Source of the DNA: an uncultured Collinsella sp.
GTDB lineage: Bacteria > Actinomycetota > Coriobacteriia > Coriobacteriales > Coriobacteriaceae
Assembly (NCBI GenBank): GCA_900540845.1
Contig: UQHS01000001.1
Location: 1-64,000, forward strand
DNA length: 64,000 nucleotides
Direction of reading: 5' to 3'
Shown piece after piece: positions 8,193 to 16,262 of this stretch. The notes beneath the pieces are model-generated. The model did not search any database, was not told the DNA's origin, and saw only the letters and a list, made by a program, of their open reading frames with translations. Within the stretch, counting starts at the first letter, position 1. Each line of letters opens with the position of its first letter. The translations under genes and the position numbers were made by a program.

Positions 8193-8956
8193 AGCGCCTG
8201 CTGATACGCGCCGACGACCTTGGCTACTCTCGGGGCGTCAACTACGGCATCGTCGATTCGGTCCGCGGCGGACTCGTCGGGTCAGTCGGGGTCATGACCA
8301 ACATGGAATCCGTGGACCACGGCCTCGAATTGCTCGACGGGCTCGACGTGTGCCTTGGCCAGCACACGAACATCTGCGTCGGCAGGCCGCTTACCGACCC
8401 TGCGCTCATTCCGAGTCTCTGTGGACCGGATGGCATGTTCAAGCCGAGCGGGGCGTATCGGGACGCCATGAAGCGGGGAATCGACTTCGTGGTGCTCGAT
8501 GAGGTCGTCTTGGAGATCGAGGCCCAGTATCGAAAGTTCGTATCGCTTGTGGATAGAGAACCCTCCTACTTTGAGGGTCATGCGGTGGCGAGCCCGGCGT
8601 TTTTTAAGGGGTTGGAGATCGTGGCGGAGCGCCACGGACTGCCGCTGTTCCCAATGGGCGCGCCGGGGGAGGCGGTCACGTTCAAGAGCACGCGTGTCGC
8701 TGCGTACATGCCCACAGATTTTCGCGCCTATGAGATGGATCCGTTCTCGGCGGTGCGCGGCGCCGTCGAGAATGCGAACGACGACGCGTGCACCCTCATG
8801 GTGTTCCATCCGGGTTATATCGATGCCTATCTCATGGACCACTCGAGCATGATGACGGCGCGGGCGCGTGAGGCGTCGATGCTTTGCGATCCCGCAACCC
8901 GTGAATGGCTGGTGAGTCAGGACATCGCGTTGGTGACATACGACGATCTGAGCTAA
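8189..8956 (+). CDS. ChbG/HpnK-family (YdjC) carbohydrate deacetylase
   Basis: This 255-residue protein belongs to the YdjC/ChbG family, metal-dependent enzymes that remove an N-acetyl group from chitobiose-type sugars or their phosphates. The metal-binding pair D9-D10 lies in LIRADDLGYS, with later family positions at FEGHAV and VFHPGYID. The gene overlaps the upstream GH1 by 4 bases. In the E. coli chb operon ChbG deacetylates chitobiose-6-phosphate so that the inducer can form and the glycosidase can act. A similar role here, beside GH1 enzymes and a beta-glucoside-type PTS, would mean the operon handles an acetylated disaccharide. The exact substrate is inferred. Confidence 0.85.
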   Translation: MKRLLIRADDLGYSRGVNYGIVDSVRGGLVGSVGVMTNMESVDHGLELLDGLDVCLGQHTNICVGRPLTDPALIPSLCGPDGMFKPSGAYRDAMKRGIDFVVLDEVVLEIEAQYRKFVSLVDREPSYFEGHAVASPAFFKGLEIVAERHGLPLFPMGAPGEAVTFKSTRVAAYMPTDFRAYEMDPFSAVRGAVENANDDACTLMVFHPGYIDAYLMDHSSMMTARAREASMLCDPATREWLVSQDIALVTYDDLS

Positions 8957-8973
8957 GGAGAAAGGTGGCAAGT

Positions 8974-10359
8974 ATGGCAAACAGGTTTCCCGATGGATTC
9001 CTATGGGGTGCGTCGACGAGCGCATTTCAGGTAGAGGGCGCCTGGGGGGAGGGCGGCCGAGGCAAGTCGACGACCGATCGCGGCTTCGGCATCCCCGGAA
9101 TCACAGATGGCAGCGTGGCGTCCGACCACTACCATCGCTGGAAAGAGGATGTCGACCTCATGGCCGAACTCGGACTCAAGACGTACCGCATGAGCTTCTC
9201 GTGGTGTCGCATTATGCCCGGCGCGACTTGCGAGCCGAATCCCGAAGCCCTGGCGTTCTACGACGGTCTGATCGATTACCTTCTGGAAAAGGGCATCGAG
9301 CCCTTTGTGACGCTGTATCACTTCGAGTGCCCCCAAGCACTCGTCGACGAGTTCGGCGGATGGTTAGATCGCAGGATGATCGATGCCTTCGCCCGCTACG
9401 CCGAGGTCTGCTTTAGGCACTTTAAGGGCCGTGTAAAGCTGTGGGCGACTATCAACGAGCAGCTTATCGCGACGGCGTCGTCGGTGAACACCGGGGATAC
9501 CGAGACCGACCCCAAGAGACATCAGGGCAATACCTATCAGATGAGTTACCACATGTCTCTCGCAGAGCACCGTGCTTTCGAGCTTTTGCACTCAATCGAT
9601 CCCGAGGCGAAGATCGGGCCGGTCTGTGCCATCCAGGTGACCTATCCGCTCAGCAGCTCGCCTGCAGATGTGATGGCGGCGCTCAATGCCGAGGAGATGG
9701 AGCAGTTCTACATGCTCGACATGAGCGTGCGTGGATCGTATTCCCCGTATGCGGCGAGCTATCTCAAGCGCGAGGGGTTCTATCCCGCGGTCGAGCCCGA
9801 GGACGATGCGGTCCTGCACGGGTCGACGCCCGATTTCATCGGCATCAACTATTACTCCAGCAGCTGCGTCAAGGAGCGCACCGAGCCCATCGTATTCGGT
9901 GGCTTCCCGCCTTGGGGCGCGGGCGACTTCGTCCTCTGCGACAACCCGAGGCTCGAGAAGACCGAGTGGATGCCCAACGGCCTCGACCCCATCGGGCTGT
10001 CGATCGGCATGCGCAAGGTGCATGACCGCTACGGCCTGCCCATGATCATCACCGAGAACGGCATGGCTTTGAGCGAGGAGCCCGATGAGTCCGGCGCGAT
10101 TCACGACGAGCAGCGCATCGCCTATCTCTCCGCGCATATCGCCCAGGTCGGTGAGCTTATCGAGCAGGGTTATCCCATCTTTGGGTATTGTCCGTGGAGC
10201 TTTGTCGATGTGGTCTCCAGTCATCAGGGCTTCGCCAAGCGCTATGGCCTTGTATACGTGGATCGCACCGATGACGACATCAGGACTTGCGACCGGATTC
10301 GCAAGGACAGCTTCTATTGGTATCAGAAGGTCATCGCGGGCAATCAGCTGCCCGAATAA
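8974..10359 (+). CDS. Glycoside hydrolase family 1, 6-phospho-beta-glucosidase type
   Basis: A 461-residue GH1 enzyme starting MANRFPDGFLWGASTSAFQVEG. The acid/base Glu is E162 in TINEQ, and NEQ rather than NEP is frequent in 6-phospho-beta-glucosidases. The nucleophile is E361 in IITENG. The start ATG at 8974 follows AAGGAGAAAGG; a GTG at 8965 is possible but too close to the site. It lies 17 bases after chbG and 66 bases before the PTS EIIBC gene, so it should hydrolyse the disaccharide phosphate the PTS delivers. Conserved FGYCPWSFVDVVSSHQGF near the C-terminus matches the family's active-site loop. Confidence 0.92.
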   Translation: MANRFPDGFLWGASTSAFQVEGAWGEGGRGKSTTDRGFGIPGITDGSVASDHYHRWKEDVDLMAELGLKTYRMSFSWCRIMPGATCEPNPEALAFYDGLIDYLLEKGIEPFVTLYHFECPQALVDEFGGWLDRRMIDAFARYAEVCFRHFKGRVKLWATINEQLIATASSVNTGDTETDPKRHQGNTYQMSYHMSLAEHRAFELLHSIDPEAKIGPVCAIQVTYPLSSSPADVMAALNAEEMEQFYMLDMSVRGSYSPYAASYLKREGFYPAVEPEDDAVLHGSTPDFIGINYYSSSCVKERTEPIVFGGFPPWGAGDFVLCDNPRLEKTEWMPNGLDPIGLSIGMRKVHDRYGLPMIITENGMALSEEPDESGAIHDEQRIAYLSAHIAQVGELIEQGYPIFGYCPWSFVDVVSSHQGFAKRYGLVYVDRTDDDIRTCDRIRKDSFYWYQKVIAGNQLPE

Positions 10360-10425
10360 ACGCAGGTTTTCCGGTTGGCGCGAAGTCGCCGATGGGGGAT
10401 AGAAAGAAACGGGAAAGGAAATACC

Positions 10426-11856
10426 ATGGCAGACAATAAGCGTATCGCCGAGGATATCCTCAAGGCGGTGGGCGGCCCGAAGAACGTGACTTCGGCGACC
10501 CACTGCATGACGAGGCTCCGCCTTGTGCTCAAGGACGAGTCCAGCATCGACGATGACGAAGTCAAGGCCGTTGACGGCGTGATGGGCATTGTCCACGGTG
10601 GTCAGCAGTATCAGATCATCGTGGGGACGAACGTGCCCAGGGTGTACGCGGAGTTCTGCTCACTTGCCAACGTCAACGAGCTCGAGGCGGTTGAGGACGC
10701 CGAGGCTGCCGCCGCCGACGTCGAGCTTGTCGGCAAGAAGAAGCTTACGCCCATGCAGATCCTGAAGAACGTCGTCGGTTACATGGCGGGCTGCATGACC
10801 CCGATGATCCCGGTGCTGCTCACGGGCGGTCTCGCAAATGCGATCAATGCCCTGTGCGGTCCGCAGCTCCTGGGCCTGTACCCCGCGGAGAGCGACATCT
10901 ACGTGCTCTTCGACTTCATCTACGATGCCGCCCTGTACTTCATGCCTATCCTCGCGGGCGTCAACGCGGCGAAGCAACTTGGCATCAACGGTATGCTCGG
11001 CGGATTTATCGGCTGCATCCTCATGTCGCCGGATTTCGCCGCAATCATCGCCGAGGGTAAGGCGTTTACCGTCTTCGGCATCCCCTGCAACACGTCTGCC
11101 GCCTATGCCCAGACTGTCCTGCCCATCATGATGTCCGTTCCGCTGTTCGCTGTTGTTTATAAGTTTGTCGGTAAGCACATGCCCGACATGCTCTCAACCG
11201 TGTTCACGCCCATTTTGAGCCTCCTTGTCACCTCGCCGTTCATCCTGTGCCTGCTCGCCCCCTTCGGTACGATTGTGGGCAACGCCATCAGCGGCGGCCT
11301 TGCCTGGTTCGGTATGAATACCGGATTCTTCGGTGTCGGCGTGATCGCCGCCCTTTGGGAGTTCCTCGTCATGAGCGGTATGCATCTGGCCCTTATGATG
11401 CCCATGATGGCCTCGTTCTTCGAGACTGGCGAGATGACCGGTGTCATGCTCGCGGGTAGCTTCGCCACGTGGGCATGCTTCGGCGTCGCCCTCGGTGCGG
11501 CTCTTCGACTCAAAGGTAAGGCGGAGCGCGGCAACGCCTTCGGCGCCTTCGTATCCGGTATCTTGGGCGGCGTTACCGAGCCTGTGCTCTATGGCATCTG
11601 CCTGTCTCACGTGCGCTGTTTCGGCGCCTTGATGGTCGGTAGCTTTGTCGGCGGTGCGTATGCTGGTATCGCCAATCTCACCCAGTACGTCATCACCTCT
11701 GCGAACTTCCTGTCCGTCCTGAGCTATGTGGGCGGCACCAACGCCAATTTCATCCAGGGTATTATCGCGAGCCTCATTTCCCTGGTCGTCGCAGCTGTGT
11801 GCACGTATCTCTTCGGCTTTAGCAAGAAGGAACTCGATCAGGCAAACGCCAAGTAG
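10426..11856 (+). CDS. PTS EIIBC permease, beta-glucoside/glucose superfamily (PTS1)
   Basis: A 476-residue membrane transporter that imports and phosphorylates a sugar. The EIIB domain (about 1-85) has its phospho-cysteine C27 in HCMTRLRLVL. The EIIC domain (about 105-470) has around ten hydrophobic segments and the typical GGVTEPVLYGI motif. There is no EIIA domain, so an EIIA encoded elsewhere must supply phosphate. GGGAAAGGAA precedes the ATG. It is the last gene of the RpiR-linked operon and is followed by a strong terminator. The sugar is probably a beta-linked disaccharide, judging by the two GH1 partners. Confidence 0.92.
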   Translation: MADNKRIAEDILKAVGGPKNVTSATHCMTRLRLVLKDESSIDDDEVKAVDGVMGIVHGGQQYQIIVGTNVPRVYAEFCSLANVNELEAVEDAEAAAADVELVGKKKLTPMQILKNVVGYMAGCMTPMIPVLLTGGLANAINALCGPQLLGLYPAESDIYVLFDFIYDAALYFMPILAGVNAAKQLGINGMLGGFIGCILMSPDFAAIIAEGKAFTVFGIPCNTSAAYAQTVLPIMMSVPLFAVVYKFVGKHMPDMLSTVFTPILSLLVTSPFILCLLAPFGTIVGNAISGGLAWFGMNTGFFGVGVIAALWEFLVMSGMHLALMMPMMASFFETGEMTGVMLAGSFATWACFGVALGAALRLKGKAERGNAFGAFVSGILGGVTEPVLYGICLSHVRCFGALMVGSFVGGAYAGIANLTQYVITSANFLSVLSYVGGTNANFIQGIIASLISLVVAAVCTYLFGFSKKELDQANAK

Positions 11857-11912
11857 CATCAAAGCCCTTGCTTCTTAAGAGAGAAAACTCCATGGCGGAA
11901 GCAGCCTGAAAT

Positions 11913-11950
11913 AACCCGCGTTTCGCTCGAGAGAGCGGGGCGCGGGTTTT
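11913..11950 (+). terminator. Rho-independent terminator after PTS1
   Basis: AACCCGCG (11913-11920) pairs with CGCGGGTT (11941-11948), with an inner CGCTC/GAGCG stem, and TTTTG follows. It ends the GH1-chbG-GH1-PTS operon. Confidence 0.88.
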
Positions 11951-12006
11951 GTCATGCATCTGTCGGTGTGGTTCAACCTACGTTTTACGGTGAGCTCGTG
12001 CTCATC

Positions 12007-12861
12007 TTAGGCGCGCGCCACGCGATAGCGGGTGGCGCGCGCCTTGCCCTCCTTGATGACATCGCCATCTTCAATCATGCCGTTGATCACCTTGAGGGTC
12101 ACGTCGCGTCCGACTCCAAGAACCTCTTCGGCCTCCTGACGCGAAAAGACTCCTCTCTTTGCCTTGCCGTACTCAATGAGAACGGTTCGCGCGCTCGGTG
12201 CGAGTTCTCCATCGGAAGACCTCCAAGCCAGTCGAAGCCCGTCGCCCTCGGTCATTGTCGGCTCAAGCGCTTTTTGCTGTTGCTCGGTCATGCTTCTATT
12301 TGGAGAGAGACCCATTTTGGCAAGGGCCTTCTCATGCTCAAGACGTATGGGCGCAAACGCCCGAGCGACTTCGGGTGGGAGCATGCCGCCATCGTCGAGC
12401 TTCTCGTAGTCCTGGTATTCCCCCCTCAGGTTCGGCCCATCATTGCGCCTGAGCGAGAGGTGCGGGTTGCGTGTGGTGTTGATATTGGGCAGCGAGAGAC
12501 AGAACCAATTGCCCGTCGATTTGACGGTGGGGGTGAGTTCTTCCTCTTCGTACAGCTCGTATATGCGTTTAAGTCCCGTGCCGATGGCCTCCACGATATC
12601 CAAGCGGTAGAACAGTTGGCGCAGCAGGGGGTTGCGAACCTCTGCCAATCCCTGGACGGCGCTATCGACGCTTATGCCCTGAAGCCCGCCATAGTTTGTG
12701 AACATGATCTCCGTGCGACTCATTTTCATTACGGTTTCGGCGTGGAGATCGTAATCGCGATGGATGATGGCATTCATGATGCCCTCTCGAATCGCGAGGA
12801 CCGGGTAGTCGTATTTGTCGATTCGCTCGAGCTTGCCGGGGACAAAACGGGCGTGCTCGCC
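12007..12861 (-). pseudogene. Truncated AlbA/HATPase_c_4-type regulator (C-terminal remnant)
   Basis: The reading frame encodes the C-terminal half of a Schlafen AlbA_2 / RecG-related ATP-binding regulator. ARFVPGKLERIDKYDYPVL leads into AIREGIMNAIIHRDYD, the hallmark of the HATPase_c_4 domain. IVEAIGTGLKRIYE follows, and a C-terminal winged helix (FSRQEAEEVLGVGRDVTLKVIN) ends it. The N-terminal AlbA_2 nucleic-acid-binding domain is missing. Upstream of about 12861 the frame is only noise antisense to the neighbouring gene, and no start codon or ribosome site fits. The break lies right behind the stop of the Sde182-like gene, suggesting a deletion joined the two. Intact homologues are about 450-500 residues. 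Confidence 0.75.
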
Positions 12862-12908
12862 ATGCGTGCTTTTTGGACGCCCTCCGACCGAGTGCTTTTT
12901 CGAGGCTC

Positions 12909-14423
12909 CTACCGAATCGTCACGGCGACCTGCGCATAGCGCGTGCAGGGGTGTTTTCCTCGGGTCTTTACCGAGAGGGTGAGGACGAATCGGTCGCCTG
13001 TTTGGGCGTCGGCGGGTACGGTGAACGTGCCCTGGACTCTGCGAACACACCAGCTTGTGAGATCCTCGATCCCCCGATAGCTGCTGGAGTGAGGCGAAAC
13101 AGTCCATGCTGCATCGAAGCCGGCGCCATCGGGGTCGATCACCTGTGCCTTGAGCTCGACGCCCTCGCCTGCGCTCGCCGTGCAGTCTGCGGTGGCGTTT
13201 TCGATGCGAGCGGGGTGCGAGCATTCCTCGGGTTTGTGCGCGCACCATTGCGCCCGTGCGGCAAAGTCCTCCTGATAGGCGCGGAGAAACGGATTGACGT
13301 TATGATTCGTCGGTTTACCCAGGGAGTCCAATCCCATAGGTGCGCCCTCGACACTGGGCGTGTCGCCATCGTTGAATATCGGACCGAGGATCGTATCGAA
13401 TGAAGGGTCGCCGGCGCCGCGCAGGCCAAAGTCGAGCAGCGGGATGTAGGTTGTCGAGTCGCCCTCGGCCATGAAATCGCCGCGCTCGAACCGCATGGGC
13501 TCCATACCGGGCCAGCCCCAATCCAGGGTGGCGTGTATTCCAAATTGGAATCGATCTGGCTCGTTCTCGTAGATTTTGCCATCGCCGTAGAGCATGTAAC
13601 GCTCCATGAGGGGGCCATTGCCCTCAATGAGGTTTTGCGCGGGCCATGGGGCGCGGAAGAGCTCGATGGAGTCGGGCTGCGCGGATTTGGCATCGACGTA
13701 GCCGCCGTAGGAAAACGGGGTACGCAGAAGCTGGAGCTTGGGAAACAGCGGCTCGCCGTAGTCCTTCCACGAGTTGTCCTGGCCTACGCCGTCCATGACG
13801 CCCGACACGCGGACTTTGGCATACACGTGTTCGCGCACGTCTTCCCAGAGGGGCGTCTCCGCGTATTCTGCGGCGATGCTCATGAACGCACGGACGATGG
13901 TGTTCATCCCGCCCCAGCTGAGCAGCCACAGCGTGCGTGGGTCGTCGTCCATGATTGCGCGTTTGATCGCGTCGGATCCGGGTGTGTCTTCGCGCACGTC
14001 GCCCTCAAAGGTGACGTTTCCGACATATGTGCGCGCGATGAGCTCCTCGGGCGTGGGGAATGCCGGCTCTCCGGCGACCTGCGCGTTTGCCTGCAGATTG
14101 GGGTATGCCCGGGCGTACTCGCGCTCCCACAAGTTCTCGATCCAGCGCTCGGGGAAGGGGCGGTATCGGCGGAGAGCCCCCGCTTCGGGATCGGGCTCGC
14201 GCGGCACCACGGCGCACTCGTAGGAGCGCACACCTTTGGTGCGCCAATGCGGATTGACCTCGCCTAACGTGTGGATGCCATCGCCTTGAAAGTGGTACTG
14301 CGATGCAGTGTAGACAATCGCCTCGAGGTCGATGTGGTTGAGGTACAGCGCGAGATGGATGGTCGAGTTCATGTCGTCGACCTCCATGTCGGTTGTGATG
14401 ATGACGCGTCGTCTTTCCTGCAC
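12909..14423 (-). CDS. Sde182-like protein with nucleoside-hydrolase-like domain (DUF1593 type)
   Basis: A 504-residue protein of the family described as cellulose-binding Sde182, built from a nucleoside-hydrolase-like domain and an Ig-like C-terminal domain. The N-terminus has RRVIITTDMEVDDMNS, with D12, D16 and D17 forming the metal-type Asp cluster of nucleoside hydrolases. LLSWGGMNTIVRAF is another family stretch. The last 90 residues (from about AGEGVELKAQVIDPDG) form the beta-rich Sde182 C-domain. The start is the GTG at 14423, with GAAAGGAG 4 bases upstream. No signal peptide is visible, so it probably acts inside the cell on an imported oligosaccharide or nucleoside-like glycoside. 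It is probably cotranscribed with the esterase upstream (72-base gap). The biochemical activity is unproven. Confidence 0.78.
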   Translation of the reverse strand: MQERRRVIITTDMEVDDMNSTIHLALYLNHIDLEAIVYTASQYHFQGDGIHTLGEVNPHWRTKGVRSYECAVVPREPDPEAGALRRYRPFPERWIENLWEREYARAYPNLQANAQVAGEPAFPTPEELIARTYVGNVTFEGDVREDTPGSDAIKRAIMDDDPRTLWLLSWGGMNTIVRAFMSIAAEYAETPLWEDVREHVYAKVRVSGVMDGVGQDNSWKDYGEPLFPKLQLLRTPFSYGGYVDAKSAQPDSIELFRAPWPAQNLIEGNGPLMERYMLYGDGKIYENEPDRFQFGIHATLDWGWPGMEPMRFERGDFMAEGDSTTYIPLLDFGLRGAGDPSFDTILGPIFNDGDTPSVEGAPMGLDSLGKPTNHNVNPFLRAYQEDFAARAQWCAHKPEECSHPARIENATADCTASAGEGVELKAQVIDPDGAGFDAAWTVSPHSSSYRGIEDLTSWCVRRVQGTFTVPADAQTGDRFVLTLSVKTRGKHPCTRYAQVAVTIR

Positions 14424-14495
14424 GATGCTCCTTTCGTTCGGTGGCGGTCCTGGGTTGCGCAATGAGAGCGTCTCGCCTCTGCGATGCTCGCTGGC

Positions 14496-15830
14496 TTAGT
14501 GTCTCTGCGCCGCAGCCCACTCCCAGCAGCTCACAGGCTCGCCGTCAACGAGTACGTTGCGACCATCGAGATCAGTGCGGCAGAAGTCGTTGAACTGGTG
14601 GATCCACACGCCATGGTTGAACGTCTTTTTGGGCGTTCCGTCTGCCTCGCGATAGCGGCCGGTGAGATCCTCCACGTGGTCGAAGTAGGTCATGTGAACC
14701 TCGGCTCCGGCTTCCGCAAGCTTGTGGTAAAGCGGCAGTGCGGTGTCGAGCGGATCGACGAGCTCATCGCCTTTGGAGTGGATGAACCACAGCGGCGTTT
14801 GGCCGAGCGCCTCGATCACTTCGGGTGTCTGGTTCTCGGTGAAGAACGGCGCGCAGCAAGGAATACCCGCGGCGAAGAAGTCGGGGTAGTCGAGGCACAT
14901 GCGTACCGTCATAAACCCGCCGTTAGATAGGCCGGCGATAACGATGCGGCTCGCGTCGATCTGATCGGTATGTTCGGCGACAAACTCGTCAATGAGCGCC
15001 TTGAGGGCTGCGGTGTAGATGCTCCTGTTGGAATGGCCGAGCTGCTCCACGCCGTCATCCATCCAGAACGTGGGGCACTGCGGCACGAGCACCCATGCGG
15101 CGCCATCGAAATACCTTTGGATGGGGTTCTGAGAGAGGGCGGTCACGCGGTTGCCCGTGTAGGCGCGTTCGGGCCCCTCCCAAGTCGCCTCGCCTACGCC
15201 CTCGCCGGCGCCATGCAGGTAGATGATCAGCGCCGCCTTCTCGGGTTTTTCCACGGGGGCCGTGTCGGGTTTGGCAAAAGGCAGCATGACGGGCGAGAAA
15301 TCGGGCTCGAAATAGCCGTACTTGAGGCTGATGCTGTCTACCGGCGCTCCCATCTCGGCGATGTGCCAACGGTCGAGCGCGGGACAGAGCGTTGCCCGCA
15401 GCTGGTCGAACACCAGGCCGGCGAGGGGTTCGGCTCCAGTCGCCGCGGGGACCGCGCGCGTCTGCGTCACCGTGATGTCGTTGTTGACGTATTGAGATCC
15501 CATGACGCCGCCCTCGATGCGCTTGGTGAGGCGCTCTTCTTTCAGCTCAAGCGCTACATGGGTTCCCGCGGGAAGGCGATTGCCGCGTTCATCACAGGTA
15601 TAGGCTGCGCTAACGGGGATGTAGCCCTGTGAAGGGAGTGTCTCACTTGCGCCGTGTTCTTTGCGCATGACGATGCTCCCATCGCGCTTGCGCCGAGCGC
15701 AAAAGACGCTGAACGCGTTGGCGGCGATGTCGCAGGTGCGCGCCTCTCGCGGCAGGTCGAGAACGATCTTGGAAATCCAAGGGCCAAAATCACCCAAGGT
15801 GGTTACGGTTGCGTATGAACGGTGCTGCAT
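14496..15830 (-). CDS. Alpha/beta-hydrolase esterase with Ig-like N-terminal domain
   Basis: This 444-residue predicted carbohydrate esterase has a beta-rich N-terminal domain (about 1-190) like the Ig-like domain of EstA-type esterases, then an alpha/beta hydrolase (about 200-440). The nucleophile is S302 in GLSNGG. The acid is probably the Asp in HSKGDELVDP and the base the His in FNHGVWIH. YLHGAGEG marks the oxyanion loop. There is no signal peptide, so it would deacylate sugars after import. AAGAGGA precedes the ATG. It is divergent from the PTS2 gene across an operator-rich gap that contains a TAAACATGTTTA palindrome 28 bases upstream. The likely substrate is an acylated plant glycoside fragment. 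Confidence 0.82.
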   Translation of the reverse strand: MQHRSYATVTTLGDFGPWISKIVLDLPREARTCDIAANAFSVFCARRKRDGSIVMRKEHGASETLPSQGYIPVSAAYTCDERGNRLPAGTHVALELKEERLTKRIEGGVMGSQYVNNDITVTQTRAVPAATGAEPLAGLVFDQLRATLCPALDRWHIAEMGAPVDSISLKYGYFEPDFSPVMLPFAKPDTAPVEKPEKAALIIYLHGAGEGVGEATWEGPERAYTGNRVTALSQNPIQRYFDGAAWVLVPQCPTFWMDDGVEQLGHSNRSIYTAALKALIDEFVAEHTDQIDASRIVIAGLSNGGFMTVRMCLDYPDFFAAGIPCCAPFFTENQTPEVIEALGQTPLWFIHSKGDELVDPLDTALPLYHKLAEAGAEVHMTYFDHVEDLTGRYREADGTPKKTFNHGVWIHQFNDFCRTDLDGRNVLVDGEPVSCWEWAAAQRH

Positions 15831-15857
15831 GTCGTCCTCTTCTCGATAGACAGCTAA

Positions 15858-15869
15858 TAAACATGTTTA
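15858..15869. promoter_or_regulatory. Palindromic operator upstream of the esterase
   Basis: TAAACATGTTTA is a perfect 12-bp palindrome 28 bases before the esterase start. AACATGTT also occurs at 34-41 upstream of the isomerase operon. It is probably a LacI-type site controlling the leftward esterase/Sde182 transcript. Confidence 0.5.
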
Positions 15870-16012
15870 GTATAGAACGCATCAAATACGAGGGCACCTG
15901 GTAATCGGCAGATGGTTCGAAATATCGGGAAGATGGGGATATCTTTAGAGAAGTTGAAGGTAAACACATAAACCTTTGAGGAACATCAGTAATGTTAGAA
16001 AAATGACAGCAA

Positions 16013-16113
16013 AACGTTCACCTGTTGTTTACTACCGTTCACCGTTAAAATAAGTGATAAATTAGGATAATGTGCATAATACAAGACATAAACGTTCAGT
16101 AAACAAAACGTTT
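16013..16113. promoter_or_regulatory. AACGTT operator cluster upstream of PTS2
   Basis: The 432-base divergent gap 15831-16262 is AT-rich compared with its surroundings and holds no gene. AACGTT cores lie at 16013-16018, 16091-16096 and 16107-16112; the last is within the palindrome AAACGTTT (16106-16113). GTTTAC/GTAAAC half-sites are interspersed (for example GTAAAC near 15959 and 16099, GTTTAC near 16027). AAACGTTT is a typical LacI-family core and recurs at the lacI gene and at xfp. A small hairpin, TGGTACAT/ATGTACCA (16174-16198), lies in the PTS2 leader. Confidence 0.6.
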
Positions 16114-16262
16114 AACCAAGCACAGCCGCGCAAGGTTCGTTGACCGTTTGCTGTTCAAGTAGGAGCTCCGTCATGGTACATGTAAAGAAGATGTACCACA
16201 TGCACAACGCGGGCGGGGCAATGCACGGCCGGAGGGCCGTTTAGTACAAGGGGAGGGGTCCC

